From an uncultured Bacteroidales bacterium (GTDB taxonomy: Bacteria > Bacteroidota > Bacteroidia > Bacteroidales > F082), in assembly GCA_900317055.1 (NCBI GenBank), contig ONFF01000021.1:1-64000 (forward strand): DNA of 64,000 nt. The letters are read 5' to 3'. Positions 1-13,743 of this stretch are shown piece after piece. Both the position numbers and the translations under genes were made by a program. The stretch's first letter is position 1, and every line of letters begins with the position of its first letter. Under the pieces are notes generated by a model. That model did no database searches, was not told where the DNA came from, and saw only the letters and a list, made by a program, of their open reading frames with translations.

Positions 1-1
1 G

Positions 2-316
2 GTTATTGCCAAGCCCGGTTCGGTGAAGCCTTACCACCACTTCAAGGGTCAGGTCTATGTCCTGAGCAAGGAAGAAGGTGGCCGTCACACCCCGTTCCGT
101 AATAAGTATCGTCCTCAGTTCTACTTCAGAACCACCGACGTTACTGGTGAAATCACTCTTCCTGAAGGCATGGAAATGGTCATGCCTGGCGACCATGTCA
201 CCATCGACGTTAAGTTGATTGCCGACATCGCCATGGACAAGGGTCTCCGCTTCGCTATCCGTGAAGGTGGTCGTACCGTTGGTTCCGGTCAGGTGATTGA
301 GATCATCGACGATTAA
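2..316 (+). CDS. tuf: Elongation factor Tu, C-terminal part (cut by window start)
   Basis: This is the last ~104 residues of EF-Tu, the GTPase that brings aminoacyl-tRNA to the ribosome. The reading frame is open from base 2, so the GTPase domain lies outside the window. What remains is the end of domain II/III, with the typical stretches [19 protein letters not shown] and [13 protein letters not shown] that close bacterial EF-Tu. The next genes are tRNA-Trp, secE and nusG, the usual neighbourhood of tuf in Bacteroidota. The internal GTG at 23 is not a start. Confidence 0.97.
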   Translation, partial: VIAKPGSVKPYHHFKGQVYVLSKEEGGRHTPFRNKYRPQFYFRTTDVTGEITLPEGMEMVMPGDHVTIDVKLIADIAMDKGLRFAIREGGRTVGSGQVIEIIDD

Positions 317-331
317 TTCAACATCAAAACT

Positions 332-357
332 TAAGGGTGGGGCAACACCCACCCTTA
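332..357 (+). terminator. Hairpin between tuf and tRNA-Trp
   Basis: TAAGGGTGGG pairs perfectly with CCCACCCTTA across a 6-base loop. No T-run follows, so it may be a processing or stability hairpin at the 3' end of tuf rather than a complete intrinsic terminator. It ends 4 bases before the tRNA. Confidence 0.55.
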
Positions 358-361
358 TCCT

Positions 362-434
362 ACGGGCGTAGCTCAGTTGGTAGAGCATCGGTCTCCAAAA
401 CCGAGTGTCGAGAGTTCGAGCCTTTCCGCCCGTG
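362..434 (+). tRNA. trnW: tRNA-Trp (anticodon CCA)
   Basis: A full cloverleaf can be drawn: acceptor ACGGGCG (362-368) with CGCCCGT (427-433) and discriminator G434; a D-arm with AGTTGGTAGAGC; an anticodon loop CTCCAAA giving CCA; and a T-arm GAGAG / CTTTC around TTCGAGC. The CCA tail is not encoded. tRNA-Trp between tuf and secE is the common order in Bacteroidales. Confidence 0.95.
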
Positions 435-458
435 CTTTTTATTAAGGTTCAATAGAAG

Positions 459-647
459 ATGAAAATTGTAAACTACATTAAGGAGTGCTACACTGAGCTC
501 AAAGAGAAGGTCACTTGGCCGACTTGGCAAGAGCTGAGAAGTAGCGTGTTGGTTGTGTCCATTGCTTCCCTGATCATCGCACTTGTGGTGTTCTTGATGG
601 ACATTTCATTCAAAAATCTGTTAGAAGCGTTTTACGGACTGTTCTGA
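459..647 (+). CDS. secE: Preprotein translocase subunit SecE
   Basis: SecE is the small membrane subunit of the SecYEG channel and clamps the two halves of SecY. The 62-residue product has the family's amphipathic N-terminal helix (YIKECYTELKEKVTWPTWQEL, cytoplasmic, with the conserved VTWPTW) followed by one membrane segment (VLVVSIASLIIALVVFLMDI, about residues 31-50). Length is normal for the short, single-pass form. It lies 24 bases after tRNA-Trp and just before nusG, as in most bacteria. Confidence 0.96.
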   Translation: MKIVNYIKECYTELKEKVTWPTWQELRSSVLVVSIASLIIALVVFLMDISFKNLLEAFYGLF

Positions 648-704
648 TAGATGGATTGAATCTTGATGAGCATTTATCGGCAAACTTTTTAATTTGATTG
701 GAAG

Positions 705-1253
705 ATGAGCGACACGAACGAGCTGAAGTGGTATGTGGTCAAGGCCATCTCTGGTAAGGAAAAGAAGGTTAAGGAATACCTTGAGTCCGAAATCAAGAGG
801 CTAAACCTGCAAGACCTTATCCCGACAGTCTTGATTCCGACCGAGAAGTACTTCGAGGTGAAGAACGGCAAGAAGGTGTGCAAAGAGCGCAACTACCTGC
901 CGGGTTATGTGCTTGTGGAGGCGGTATTGGTAGGTGAGGTCGTTCATGTAATCAAAAATGTTCCGAATGTGCTAGGCTTCCTAGGCACGAAAGGTGAGCC
1001 CGACCCGCTGCGCCCTCAAGAGGTGAAGCGAATCTTGGGCAAGGTCGACGAACTCCAAGGCATGGGCGCTGGCAGCGATGTCATGTTCATGGTGGGTCAG
1101 TCGGTCATTGTCAACGACGGACCGTTCAGCACTTTCCAAGGTATCATCGAAGAGGTGAACGAGGAAAAGAAGAAGCTGAAGGTCGCCGTGAAGATTTTCG
1201 GTCGCAAGACGCCTTTGGAGCTGAGTTTCTTCCAAGTGAAGTTAGAAAGCTAA
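705..1253 (+). CDS. nusG: Transcription termination/antitermination factor NusG
   Basis: NusG binds the RNA polymerase clamp through its NGN domain and Rho or ribosomal S10 through its KOW domain. The 182-residue product starts with the NGN domain ([20 protein letters not shown]) and ends with a KOW domain (about residues 125-182, [19 protein letters not shown]). The N-terminal domain contains [19 protein letters not shown] as usual. It follows secE and precedes rplK, the standard order. Confidence 0.97.
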   Translation: MSDTNELKWYVVKAISGKEKKVKEYLESEIKRLNLQDLIPTVLIPTEKYFEVKNGKKVCKERNYLPGYVLVEAVLVGEVVHVIKNVPNVLGFLGTKGEPDPLRPQEVKRILGKVDELQGMGAGSDVMFMVGQSVIVNDGPFSTFQGIIEEVNEEKKKLKVAVKIFGRKTPLELSFFQVKLES

Positions 1254-1309
1254 GTTGGTTTTTGCGAGTTAAATTGTTGCCTAATTACACTTAATTAAGG
1301 ATTAAAGAA

Positions 1310-1756
1310 ATGGCAAAAGAAGTAAGCGGATTAATTAAATTGCAAATCAAAGGAGGAGCTGCGAATCCCGCCCCGCCCGTTGGTCCCGCTCTGGGTTCTA
1401 AGGGTGTGAACATCATGGAATTCTGCAAGCAGTTCAATGCCCGTACGCAGGATCAGGCTGGCAAGGTTTTGCCCGTCATTATTACTGTGTATAAAGATAA
1501 GTCTTTCGATTTCATCGTTAAGGCTTCTCCCGTGGCTGTCTCCATCATCGAGGCTGCGAAGATCAAAGGCGGCTCCAAGGAACCTAACCGTACGAAAGTC
1601 GGTTCGTTGACTTGGGACCAAGTGCGTGAAATCGCCACCAACAAGATGAAGGACATGAACTGCTTTACCGTTGAGTCCGCCATGTCAATGGTGGCTGGAA
1701 CGGCACGCAGCATGGGCGTGAAGATAACCGGCGAATCACCTTTAAAGAAAGACTAA
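1310..1756 (+). CDS. rplK: 50S ribosomal protein L11
   Basis: L11 binds 23S rRNA in the GTPase-associated centre together with the L10/L12 stalk. The 148-residue protein has the proline-rich N-terminal signature [20 protein letters not shown] and a C-terminal RNA-binding domain ending [13 protein letters not shown]. Length is normal. First gene of the rplKAJL cluster; the 41-base gap to rplA is too short for a promoter of its own. Confidence 0.98.
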   Translation: MAKEVSGLIKLQIKGGAANPAPPVGPALGSKGVNIMEFCKQFNARTQDQAGKVLPVIITVYKDKSFDFIVKASPVAVSIIEAAKIKGGSKEPNRTKVGSLTWDQVREIATNKMKDMNCFTVESAMSMVAGTARSMGVKITGESPLKKD

Positions 1757-1797
1757 GATCTTTCGTGCATTTGTAGAACAACAAAAAAGTTAGTTAA

Positions 1798-2493
1798 ATG
1801 TCAAAAGTATCCAAACAGAGGAAAGAAGCTTTAGCTAAGTTCGACAAAAGCAAGAGTTACTCCTTGAATGAAGCAGTTAATATCGTAAAACAGATCACTT
1901 ACAGCAAGTTTGATGCTTCGGTTGACTTGAACATCCGTTTGGGTGTCGACCCCCGTAAGGCCAATCAAATGGTCCGCGGCTCGGTGACGCTGCCTCACGG
2001 TACTGGTAAAGTCGTCCGCGTCTTGGTGCTCTGCAACCCTGACAAGGCTCAAGAAGCTTTAGACGCTGGTGCTGATTACGTTGGTCTGGATGAATACATC
2101 CAAAAGATCAAGGACGGTTGGACCGATATTGACATTGTGATCACCACTCCTAACATCATGCCTAAAGTGGGTGCTCTGGGCCGTATCCTCGGTCCTCGCG
2201 GCTTGATGCCGAACCCCAAGACTGGTACTGTTACGATGGACGTCGCAAAGGCTGTTCAAGAAGTGAAAGCCGGTAAGATCGACTTCAAGGTCGACAAGTA
2301 CGGTATCATTGCTGCTGGAGTCGCCAAAGTGAGCTTCTCTCCGGAACAGATTTTTGATAACGCCAAGGAGCTGATCCAAACCGTTATCAAGTTGAAACCA
2401 GCCGCTGCTAAAGGTACATATGTGAAGAGCATCTATATCTCTAGCACGATGAGCCCGGGTGTGCAGATCGATGTCAAATCAGTGTCAAACTAA
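1798..2493 (+). CDS. rplA: 50S ribosomal protein L1
   Basis: L1 forms the mobile stalk at the ribosomal E site and in many bacteria represses its own operon by binding the mRNA. The 231-residue product carries the signature region [20 protein letters not shown] and the ending [13 protein letters not shown]. Length is normal. Only 20 bases separate it from rplJ, so no L10-type leader structure fits between them. Confidence 0.98.
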   Translation: MSKVSKQRKEALAKFDKSKSYSLNEAVNIVKQITYSKFDASVDLNIRLGVDPRKANQMVRGSVTLPHGTGKVVRVLVLCNPDKAQEALDAGADYVGLDEYIQKIKDGWTDIDIVITTPNIMPKVGALGRILGPRGLMPNPKTGTVTMDVAKAVQEVKAGKIDFKVDKYGIIAAGVAKVSFSPEQIFDNAKELIQTVIKLKPAAAKGTYVKSIYISSTMSPGVQIDVKSVSN

Positions 2494-2513
2494 ATTGAAA
2501 GGAATTTGTTGAA

Positions 2514-3035
2514 ATGAGAAAAGAAGATAAACAAGTCCTCATCGACTCCATCCTGAGTGAACTGAAAGCCTGCCCCAACTTCTACCTGACCGATGTCTCC
2601 GACCTCAATGCCGAGAAGACCAGCCAGCTCAGAAGGCAGTGCTTTAACAGTGGTGTGAAAATGATCGTTGTGAAGAACGCTCTGCTCCATAAGGCTATGC
2701 AGCAGATGGAGAAGGACTATGAAGGTCTGTACGACGTTCTGAAAGGATCAACTGCATTGATGCTTTGCGAGACCGGCAACGCTCCCGCCAAGCTGATCAA
2801 GAACTTCCGCAAGACCAGTGACCGTCCCATCCTGAAGGGTGCCTTCATCGAGGAGTGCTGCTACATCGGCGACGACATGCTCGACGCTCTCTGCAGCATC
2901 AAGTCGAAGAACGACCTCATCGCCGACATCATTGCCTTGCTGCAATCGCCGATGAAGAATGTCATCAGCGGCCTGCAGTCAGGTGGTCACAAACTGAGCG
3001 GTATTCTCGAAACCCTGTCCGAAAGACCGGAATAA
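2514..3035 (+). CDS. rplJ: 50S ribosomal protein L10
   Basis: L10 is the base of the ribosomal stalk; its C-terminal helix carries L7/L12 dimers. The 173-residue product has the usual N-terminal fold (KEDKQVLIDSILSEL, LRRQCFNSGVKMIVVKNAL) and a C-terminal helix (DLIADIIALLQSPMKNVISG) for L12 binding. It precedes rplL by 65 bases, the normal order. Confidence 0.97.
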   Translation: MRKEDKQVLIDSILSELKACPNFYLTDVSDLNAEKTSQLRRQCFNSGVKMIVVKNALLHKAMQQMEKDYEGLYDVLKGSTALMLCETGNAPAKLIKNFRKTSDRPILKGAFIEECCYIGDDMLDALCSIKSKNDLIADIIALLQSPMKNVISGLQSGGHKLSGILETLSERPE

Positions 3036-3100
3036 TATATCGAATGTGTATCATTCAAACCATTAAAAGCAAGTATTAACAATTTAAAATAGAATTAAAA

Positions 3101-3478
3101 ATGGCAGATCTTAAAGCTTTTGCTGAACAATTAGTCAATCTTACCGTGAAGGAAGTGAACGAACTCGCTAACATCCTGAAGGAAGAGTACGGTATTGAAC
3201 CCGCAGCCGCCGCTGTTGCTGTTGCTGCTCCTGCTGCTGGTGGCGCCGCTGCCGCTGCTGAAGAAAAGACTTCTTTCGACGTCATCCTGAAGAGCGCTGG
3301 TGCTCAGAAGCTGGCAGTCGTGAAGTTGGTGAAGGAACTCACCAGCCTCGGCCTGAAGGAAGCCAAGGAACTGGTTGACGCAGCTCCCAAACCGCTGAAG
3401 GAAGGCGTGAGCAAAGACGAAGCTAATGCACTGAAGGCTCAACTTGAAGAGGCCGGTGCAGAAGTGGAAGTGAAATAA
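3101..3478 (+). CDS. rplL: 50S ribosomal protein L7/L12
   Basis: L7/L12 is the multi-copy acidic stalk protein that recruits translation GTPases. The 125-residue protein has an N-terminal dimerisation helix ([19 protein letters not shown]), an Ala-rich hinge (about residues 36-52) and a C-terminal domain with the factor-binding helix [19 protein letters not shown]. Length is normal. A strong hairpin lies between its stop codon and rpoB. Confidence 0.98.
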   Translation: MADLKAFAEQLVNLTVKEVNELANILKEEYGIEPAAAAVAVAAPAAGGAAAAAEEKTSFDVILKSAGAQKLAVVKLVKELTSLGLKEAKELVDAAPKPLKEGVSKDEANALKAQLEEAGAEVEVK

Positions 3479-3508
3479 GGATTCATTCCCGTTAATAACG
3501 GCATTCAA

Positions 3509-3534
3509 CCTCAGTCCCGAAATAGGGGCTGAGG
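3509..3534 (+). terminator. Hairpin (partial terminator/attenuator) between rplL and rpoB
   Basis: CCTCAGTCCC (3509-3518) pairs over 10 bases, with one G-U pair, with GGGGCTGAGG (3525-3534) around a 6-base loop. TTTGTG and, further on, ATTTTT follow. In many bacteria rplL and rpoBC are separated by a partial terminator or an RNase site that lowers rpoBC output relative to the stalk proteins. The position and shape suit that role; the efficiency cannot be judged from sequence. Confidence 0.6.
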
Positions 3535-3619
3535 TTTGTGCCGATTTTTCGCTTTATGCGAAATTCCTCTTTTAGTTTGTTCGTCTTTCTCAATACATCA
3601 CCTAAAAAACAATAATACC

Positions 3620-7465
<3,846 letters not shown>

Positions 7466-7498
7466 GTTGAATAATGCTAGGATAAAACAAACAGAAAT

Positions 7499-10400
7499 AT
7501 GGCAACTAACAATATAGTCAATAGCAACTTCGCTAGCATAACGGTGAGTTTGGCTTCGCCGGAATCGATTCTTGCCCGTTCACACGGTGAGGTGTTGAAA
7601 CCCGAAACCATCAACTACCGTACTTATAAACCCGAACGCGATGGTCTGTTCTGCGAGCGCATCTTCGGTCCCGTAAAGGACTGGGAGTGCCACTGCGGTA
7701 AGTACAAGAGAATCCGTTACAAGAACATCATCTGCGACCACTGCGGTGTGGAGGTGACGGAGAAGAAGGTCAGACGCGAACGCATGGGCCACATCTCATT
7801 GGTGGTGCCCGTCGCCCATATCTGGTATTTCCGTTCACTGCCCAATAAGATTGGTGCCTTGCTTGGTATTCCTACCAAGAAGCTCGATGCCATCATCTAT
7901 TACGAGCGTTATGTGGTGATTCAAGGCGGTATCCTTGAGGGTAAGGAGATTCCGAACGACAACGATGGCCGTAAGGTCACGAAGTTGGAATTCCTCACCG
8001 AGGAAGAGTATCTCGACCTCATGGAGATGATTCCGATTGAGAATCAGTATCTACCTGAGGATGATCCGAACAAGTTCATCGCCAAGATGGGTGCCGAGGC
8101 CATTTATGACCTCCTTTCCCGCCTGAATATTGACGAGGAAGCCAACCGTCTGCGAGCCGAAGCCAACGAGGTGAAGGCCCAGCAGAAGAAACAAGAGCTT
8201 CTGAAGCGTTTGCAAGTGTTTGAGGCTTTCCGTGAGGCCAACAACCATATCGAGAACCGTCCTGAATGGATGATTGTGAAGGTGGTTCCGGTGATTCCTC
8301 CGGAGTTGCGTCCTCTCGTCCCGTTGGATGGTGGCCGTTTCGCCACTTCCGACTTGAATGACCTCTATCGTCGTGTCATCATCCGCAACAACCGTCTGAA
8401 GCGTTTGATTGAAATCAACGCTCCTGATGTCATCATGCGTAATGAGAAGCGTATGTTGCAGGAGGCCGTCGACTCGTTGTTCGACAACTCGCGTAAGTCG
8501 AGCGCGGTGAAGACCGACTCGAACCGTCCGCTGAAGTCGTTGAGCGACAGCCTGAAAGGTAAGCAAGGCCGTTTCCGTCAGAACCTGCTGGGTAAACGTG
8601 TCGACTACTCTGGTCGTTCCGTTATCGTGGTTGGTCCCGACCTGAACATGAACGAATGCGGTCTGCCTAAGGACATGGCCGCCGAGCTGTTCAAGCCGTT
8701 TGTGATCCGTAAGCTCATCGAGCGCGGCATCGTCAAGACCGTGAAGTCGGCCAAGAAGATTGTCGACCGCAAGGATCCCGTCGTTTGGGACATTTTGGAA
8801 AACATCCTGAAAGGTCATCCGATCCTGTTGAATCGTGCTCCTACGCTGCACCGTCTGGGTATCCAGGCCTTCCAGCCGAAGCTCATCGAAGGTAAAGCCA
8901 TCCGTCTGCACCCCTTGGTGTGTACGGCATTCAACGCTGACTTCGACGGTGACCAGATGGCTGTCCACGTACCGTTGGGCAACGCCGCTGTGTTGGAAGC
9001 TCAGATATTGATGCTGGCCTCGCACAACATCCTGAATCCTTCGAATGGTGCACCTATCACGCTGCCTTCGCAGGACATGGTTTTGGGTCTGTACTACATC
9101 ACCAAGCCGCGTAAGAGCACGCCTGATCATCCTGTAAAGGGTGAAGGTATGTCGTTCTATTCGCCGGAAGAGGTGATTATTGCCCATAATGAAGGCCGTG
9201 CTGACATGCATGCCGTTATTAAGGTGCGCGTCAAGGTTCGTGAGAACGACCAACTTGTCACCAAGCTTGTCGAAACCACTGTGGGTCGTGTCATCTTCAA
9301 CCAAGTGGTTCCTGAAGACTACGGCTTCATCAACGAGCTGTTGACCAAGAAGTCGCTCCGTTCCATCGTCGGAGACATGGTGCGTATGGAAGGCACTGCC
9401 GTCACCACCAAGTTCTTGGACGACATCAAGAACATGGGTTACTACCAAGCTTATAAAGGTGGCTTGTCGTTCAATCTGGGTAACGTGCTCGTTCCCGAAA
9501 TGAAAGGCAACCTCATTGGTGAAGCTAATGCACAAGCCGCACAAATCCGTGAATACGAGAAGATGGGCTTCATGGGCCCGAATGAGCGTTACAACCAGAT
9601 CGTTGACCTTTGGACCGATGTCAACGCCAAACTGACCCAAGAGGTGATGAAGGTGTTGTCGAGCGACGACCAAGGCTTCAACCCGGTGTACATGATGCTG
9701 CACTCTGGTGCTCGTGGTTCTGAAGCTCAGGTGTCACAGCTCTGCGGTATGAGAGGTCTGATGGCCAAGCCTATGAAGGCTGGTTCAGGCGGCTCCGAAA
9801 TCATTGAGAACCCGATTCTGTCGAACTTCCAGGAAGGTCTGTCTGTGTTGGAGTACTTCATCTCTACGCACGGTGCCCGTAAGGGTTTGGCAGATACCGC
9901 TCTGAAGACCGCTGACGCTGGTTACTTGACCCGTCGTCTGGTGGATGTGGCTCACGATGTCATCATCACCGAGAAGGACTGCGGAACCCTCCGTGGTATG
10001 ACCATCTCGCGTGGTGAAGAAATCAAGGAGCCGGGCAAGCACTCCTTGTTGTACGACCGTATCCTCGGCCGTGTGGCCTTGCACGATGTGTTCCATCCCC
10101 AGACGGGCGAACTCATCGCTGCCAGTGGTCAGGAACTCAACGAGACCCTTGCCGAGGCCATCGACGAATCACCGCTTGAGAGTGTCGAAATCCGTTCCGT
10201 ACTGACCTGCGAGTCGAAGCGTGGTGTGTGCGCCAATTGCTACGGCCGTAACTTGTCATCGAGCAAGCTGGTTCAGAAAGGTGAGGCTGTGGGTGTCATC
10301 GCTGCACAGTCCATCGGTGAACCTGGTACCCAGCTGACCCTGCGTACCTTCCACTCTGGTGGTAAGGCTTCGAAGGGTTTGGTGGCCAACAGCACCGAAG

Positions 10401-11803
10401 CCAAGTATGACGGCTATCTCGAAATCGAAGAATTGCGTTCTGTCGAGGTCGACAAGGAAGGCGACAAATATCAGATTGTCATCGGCCGTTCGGCTGAATT
10501 GAAACTGCACGACAACCACACCGACGTCGTTTTGATGACGACCAATATTCCTTACGGTGCCAAGTTGTTCTTCAAGGCTGGCGATCAGGTGAAGAAGGGC
10601 GACAAGATTTGCGAATGGGATCCCTACAATGCCACTATCATCTCTGAACACAGCGGTACGGTCCGTTTCCAGAACGTGATTGAAGGTGTGACCTATCGTA
10701 ACGAGACCATCGCTGAGACCGGCTTTATCGAGCGTGTCATCATCGAAGGTAAGAGAGGTGCCAAGAACCCGCTCATCGACATCGTTGATGAGAACGGTGA
10801 GACCTTGGTTTCCTACGACTTGCCTGTCGATGCCCATGTCATCGTTAGCGAAGGCGATGCCATCTCGGCTGGCGATCAGCTGGTGCGTATCCCGCGTAAC
10901 GTCTCTGGCGGTGGTGATATCACTGGTGGTCTGCCGCGTGTGCAAGAGCTGTTTGAGGCTCGTAATTCCATCGACCCGGCTGTTGTTTCCGAAATCGACG
11001 GTATCGTCCATCTCGAGAAGAAACTGAAGCGCGGCAACCGTGAGGTTGTCGTGACGGCCAAGACGGGCGAGGAGAAGCGTTACCTCATCCCGACTTCCAA
11101 GCAGATTCTGGCTCAGGAGAACGACTTCGTGAAGGCAGGTCAACCGCTTTCCGAAGGTGTCATCACGCCTAACAGCATCTTGGCCATCATGGGTCCCATG
11201 AAGGTGCAGGAATACATCGTCAACGAGGCTCAGAGCGTGTACCGTCAGCAAGGTGTGGTCATCAACGACAAGCACTTTGAGGTCATCGTGCGTCAGATGA
11301 TGCGTAAGGTCGAAATCCTCGACCCAGGCGACACCCGCTTCTTGCAAGGCGAGCTGGTCAACAAGTTGACTTTCCAAGAGGAGAACGACGACATCTACGG
11401 CAAGTTCTTCGTGGAGGACAATGGTGCTTCCGAAAAGCTGCAGAAGGGCGAAATCGTTTCGGCCATGAAGTTGCGTGAGGAAGAGTCTGCCTTGAAACGT
11501 AAGGACTTGACCCTGCCTACCGTGCGTCCTGCACGTCCGGCAACGGCGACCCAGGTGCTGCAAGGTATCACCCGCGCTGCTTTGGCTACAGACAGCTTCA
11601 TCTCGGCTGCCTCCTTCCAGGAGACCACCAAGGTGTTGACCAATGCTGCCATAGCTGCCAAGAGCGACTTCCTGCTCGGTATGAAGGAGAATGTGATCGT
11701 CGGTCACAAGATTCCTGCCGGCACAGGTCTGCGTGAGTATGAGGACTTGATTGTGGGCTCTCGTGAAGAGTATGAAGAGATGCAAGAAAAGGCCGCACTC
11801 TAA
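7499..11803 (+). CDS. rpoC: DNA-directed RNA polymerase subunit beta'
   Basis: RpoC completes the catalytic core with RpoB. The 1434-residue protein has the N-terminal zinc site (CHCGKY ... CDHCG, about residues 65-85), the catalytic Mg-binding loop [15 protein letters not shown], the bridge helix/trigger loop region ([31 protein letters not shown]), the second zinc site ([13 protein letters not shown]) and the C-terminal [19 protein letters not shown]. Length is normal for Bacteroidota. An intrinsic terminator lies right after the stop codon. Confidence 0.98.
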   Translation: MATNNIVNSNFASITVSLASPESILARSHGEVLKPETINYRTYKPERDGLFCERIFGPVKDWECHCGKYKRIRYKNIICDHCGVEVTEKKVRRERMGHISLVVPVAHIWYFRSLPNKIGALLGIPTKKLDAIIYYERYVVIQGGILEGKEIPNDNDGRKVTKLEFLTEEEYLDLMEMIPIENQYLPEDDPNKFIAKMGAEAIYDLLSRLNIDEEANRLRAEANEVKAQQKKQELLKRLQVFEAFREANNHIENRPEWMIVKVVPVIPPELRPLVPLDGGRFATSDLNDLYRRVIIRNNRLKRLIEINAPDVIMRNEKRMLQEAVDSLFDNSRKSSAVKTDSNRPLKSLSDSLKGKQGRFRQNLLGKRVDYSGRSVIVVGPDLNMNECGLPKDMAAELFKPFVIRKLIERGIVKTVKSAKKIVDRKDPVVWDILENILKGHPILLNRAPTLHRLGIQAFQPKLIEGKAIRLHPLVCTAFNADFDGDQMAVHVPLGNAAVLEAQILMLASHNILNPSNGAPITLPSQDMVLGLYYITKPRKSTPDHPVKGEGMSFYSPEEVIIAHNEGRADMHAVIKVRVKVRENDQLVTKLVETTVGRVIFNQVVPEDYGFINELLTKKSLRSIVGDMVRMEGTAVTTKFLDDIKNMGYYQAYKGGLSFNLGNVLVPEMKGNLIGEANAQAAQIREYEKMGFMGPNERYNQIVDLWTDVNAKLTQEVMKVLSSDDQGFNPVYMMLHSGARGSEAQVSQLCGMRGLMAKPMKAGSGGSEIIENPILSNFQEGLSVLEYFISTHGARKGLADTALKTADAGYLTRRLVDVAHDVIITEKDCGTLRGMTISRGEEIKEPGKHSLLYDRILGRVALHDVFHPQTGELIAASGQELNETLAEAIDESPLESVEIRSVLTCESKRGVCANCYGRNLSSSKLVQKGEAVGVIAAQSIGEPGTQLTLRTFHSGGKASKGLVANSTEAKYDGYLEIEELRSVEVDKEGDKYQIVIGRSAELKLHDNHTDVVLMTTNIPYGAKLFFKAGDQVKKGDKICEWDPYNATIISEHSGTVRFQNVIEGVTYRNETIAETGFIERVIIEGKRGAKNPLIDIVDENGETLVSYDLPVDAHVIVSEGDAISAGDQLVRIPRNVSGGGDITGGLPRVQELFEARNSIDPAVVSEIDGIVHLEKKLKRGNREVVVTAKTGEEKRYLIPTSKQILAQENDFVKAGQPLSEGVITPNSILAIMGPMKVQEYIVNEAQSVYRQQGVVINDKHFEVIVRQMMRKVEILDPGDTRFLQGELVNKLTFQEENDDIYGKFFVEDNGASEKLQKGEIVSAMKLREEESALKRKDLTLPTVRPARPATATQVLQGITRAALATDSFISAASFQETTKVLTNAAIAAKSDFLLGMKENVIVGHKIPAGTGLREYEDLIVGSREEYEEMQEKAAL

Positions 11804-11817
11804 CAAGTATTGAACTG

Positions 11818-11851
11818 AGCGGGGACGGCTTGACGGCTGTCCCCGCTTTTT
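11818..11851 (+). terminator. Intrinsic terminator after rpoC
   Basis: AGCGGGGAC... pairs with ...GTCCCCGCT (about 15 pairs including two G-U wobbles, loop TGAC), followed by a run of five T. It marks the end of the ribosomal protein/RNA polymerase cluster, although the next gene begins only 14 bases later. Confidence 0.88.
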
Positions 11852-11864
11852 AAATAGAAAAATA

Positions 11865-12176
11865 ATGGAAAACAACAATCAGAAAAACCAACTGAATATC
11901 GAAATCAGCGACGAGGTGGCTGAAGGCAAATACTCAAATCTGGCCATTATCACTCACTCGCCCAATGAATTCATCGTCGACTTTGCCCAGATGATGCCAG
12001 GCACGCCTAAGGCAAAAGTCCGTTCGAGAGTGATTATGAACCCCTTGAATGCCAAGCGTTTGTACAAGGCTTTGGCCGACAATATCGCCAAATACGAGCA
12101 GCAGTTTGGCACCATTCAGGACTTGGGTAGCAATGTCGCCCAGTTCCCGATGGGCACGCCTACTGCACAGGCATAA
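11865..12176 (+). CDS. DUF3467 family protein
   Basis: A 103-residue soluble protein matching the DUF3467 family: it has ISDEVAEGKYSNLAIITHSP, then FIVDFAQMMPGTPKAKVRSR and a helical end (AKRLYKALADNIAKYEQQFG). The family is small, cytoplasmic and of unknown function. In Bacteroidota it is often found directly after rpoC, as here, which suggests a conserved but uncharacterised link to transcription. No motif shows a catalytic role. Confidence 0.85.
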   Translation: MENNNQKNQLNIEISDEVAEGKYSNLAIITHSPNEFIVDFAQMMPGTPKAKVRSRVIMNPLNAKRLYKALADNIAKYEQQFGTIQDLGSNVAQFPMGTPTAQA

Positions 12177-12195
12177 CAATCACCTGTTGTTCTGA

Positions 12196-12306
12196 AATCG
12201 ACCGCCTATAAGTCCGTATGCCTGACCTTCCATGTCATTCCTTGCTGAGGCAAGTGCGAATGGAATCTATGGAAGGTTGAACATGGAGTAACATAGGCGG
12301 TCGATT
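12196..12306. repeat. Nested palindromic repeat (family A, 53-bp core at 12225-12277)
   Basis: The outer arms AATCGACCGCCTAT (12196-12209) and ATAGGCGGTCGATT (12293-12306) are perfect complements. Inside them, 12225-12277 is a 53-bp palindrome with arms ACCTTCCAT / ATGGAAGGT and a core of CATGTCATTCC ... GGAATCTATG. The same core returns at 13282, 13777 and, within a gene, at 38743. The DNA could also fold as RNA upstream of the esterase gene. Confidence 0.85.
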
Positions 12307-12332
12307 TTGTGAATATAAGCATCTGTAATGCA

Positions 12333-13130
12333 ATGAAATACATTCTCATATTAGTTTTTGCATTGGCACTTGGCAATCTCATGCAAGCACAGGAAAATGG
12401 CAATCTCTCAATGGAACAACTGCCTGATGCAAGTCTATTTGAAGCCCATTATCATATCGAAGACAATGATACGCTTCCCTATCGGCTCTATCGTTCTCAG
12501 AAAGCCGATACGATGACGGAAGCCTTGCCTTTGGTCATCTTCCTGCATGGTGCAGGAGAGCGTGGCAATGACAACTGTATGCAGTTGAAGCATTGCATCA
12601 AATATTTCCTTGATGACAGTGTGACAAGCCGTTATCCCTTCCTTTTGATGGTGCCTCAGTGTCCGAACGAAAAGCGTTGGGTGAATACGGATTGGAGCTT
12701 GCCTGAGCACACGATGGACAGTGTGCCCACGGCAGAGCTGCTTGGCGTGATGACCGTACTTGACAGCCTTGTTGGTGTTGGTGTCGTGGATTCGACGCAA
12801 GTTTATATTTGTGGCATTTCGATGGGCGGCTTTGGCACTTGGGATGCCTTGCAGCGTTGGCCGGAGAAATTTGCGGCAGCTATTGCCATCTGCGGTGGGG
12901 GAGACCCGGCATACGCCGAGGCCATGAAAGATGTGCCCGTTTATATCTTTCATGGTTTGCTCGATGAGGTAGTCATGCCTTTGCGGAGCATACAGATGTA
13001 CAACGCATTGAAAGAAGTCGGCAGCAAAGAGGCCATTCTAGTTACATATCCCGATTTGGGTCATTTGTGTTGGGATGAGGCTTTTTCCACGCCAGGGTTG
13101 TTTGAGTGGTTGTTTGGGAAGAAAAGGTAG
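12333..13130 (+). CDS. Secreted alpha/beta hydrolase (predicted esterase/peptidase)
   Basis: A 265-residue enzyme of the alpha/beta hydrolase fold, like the PHB-depolymerase/COG4099 esterases. I start it at ATG 12333 because the product then opens with a clean signal peptide (MKYILILVFALALGNLMQAQ); an upstream in-frame codon at 12309 adds only eight residues. Visible: LPLVIFLHGAGERGND (oxyanion loop), nucleophile Ser ~163 in GISMGG, a likely Asp in GLLDEVVMP and His in DLGHLCWDE. The substrate is not predictable; export suggests an ester or peptide in the periplasm or outside. It stands alone between repeats. Confidence 0.8.
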   Translation: MKYILILVFALALGNLMQAQENGNLSMEQLPDASLFEAHYHIEDNDTLPYRLYRSQKADTMTEALPLVIFLHGAGERGNDNCMQLKHCIKYFLDDSVTSRYPFLLMVPQCPNEKRWVNTDWSLPEHTMDSVPTAELLGVMTVLDSLVGVGVVDSTQVYICGISMGGFGTWDALQRWPEKFAAAIAICGGGDPAYAEAMKDVPVYIFHGLLDEVVMPLRSIQMYNALKEVGSKEAILVTYPDLGHLCWDEAFSTPGLFEWLFGKKR

Positions 13131-13281
13131 GTTTCTTCTGATTTACAGGATTGATTAGCAATTTAATATTCAGTTTTTTTGTGTGCCAAGACACAGTTGC
13201 CGTGTCATGACAACAAAGGCAATACCTTTCAGCCATTCGCCCAACCTAGCCAATGTTTGGCGTTACCGGTTTTAGAACCTA

Positions 13282-13334
13282 GCAGCCATGTCATGCCGAT
13301 GTGGGTTTGTGCGATGGCGGGCATCTATGGCTGC
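13282..13334. repeat. 53-bp palindromic repeat (family A)
   Basis: Arms GCAGCCAT (13282-13289) and ATGGCTGC (13327-13334) enclose CATGTCATGCC ... GCGATGG ... GCATCTATG, the same layout as the 12225 copy with compensating changes in both arms. The surrounding 13131-13409 shows no convincing gene. Confidence 0.85.
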
Positions 13335-13409
13335 GGTTTATTGTATTTATATCTTTTTCAACACTATATCCGACAGTAAACGACAACAAACGACTACAGC
13401 CTTATTCCT

Positions 13410-13571
13410 ATGATTATTGCTGGCGCAGATGAAATCGTACAAGGGAAATATCTCGGCACAGTTGTCTATCGTAGGTCATTAGAAAAAGAATACTATTATG
13501 TGGAATGCACTCGCATGGGAAGGAAAAGGTTGGCCATGAAGACTTTCTATAAAACAAAAATTGGCGGTTAA
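13410..13571 (+). CDS. Small ORF, 53 residues, possibly a gene remnant
   Basis: ATG 13410 opens a 53-residue frame ending EYYYVECTRMGRKRLAMKTFYKTKIGG. Its basic, aromatic tail looks like the end of a small nuclease- or toxin-type domain, but I cannot name the family with confidence. The stop codon lies inside the 5' arm of a strong terminator, which supports it being the true 3' end of a transcribed gene. The start may be lost, making this only the C-terminal part of a formerly longer protein. Confidence 0.4.
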   Translation: MIIAGADEIVQGKYLGTVVYRRSLEKEYYYVECTRMGRKRLAMKTFYKTKIGG

Positions 13572-13604
13572 CAACCTGCTTAGGCTCTAACCGCCAATGT
13601 TTTT
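13560..13604 (+). terminator. Intrinsic terminator overlapping the 53-residue ORF stop
   Basis: ATTGGCGGTTA (13560-13570) and TAACCGCCAAT (13588-13598) are perfect 11-base complements, followed by GTTTTT. The first arm includes the TAA stop of the small ORF. Confidence 0.85.
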
Positions 13605-13743
13605 CGTCTTCCGGTGCTATCTGCTACCCTTTCAGGTCGTGACGCTGTACGTCCTTAACGTGCCGGAACAACACCGCAAAAATACATCTTTTCCATGAAC
13701 CCGCAAGAGGATAGACTATTTTTTCTTTTTCGGGAGTGTTGCA

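Noticed and set aside
2494-2513. L10 leader regulatory RNA before rplJ
   Set aside because: Only 20 bases separate rplA and rplJ, too short for the structure.
8051-9703. 550-codon minus-strand frame in rpoC
   Set aside because: Same reason: a shadow of rpoC codon usage, without a ribosome-binding site or protein-like composition.
10256-11878. 540-codon open frame on the minus strand across rpoC
   Set aside because: It lies antisense to a fully conserved gene; the frame is open because of the codon bias of rpoC, and the translation is rich in His, Gln, Leu and Val with no domain.
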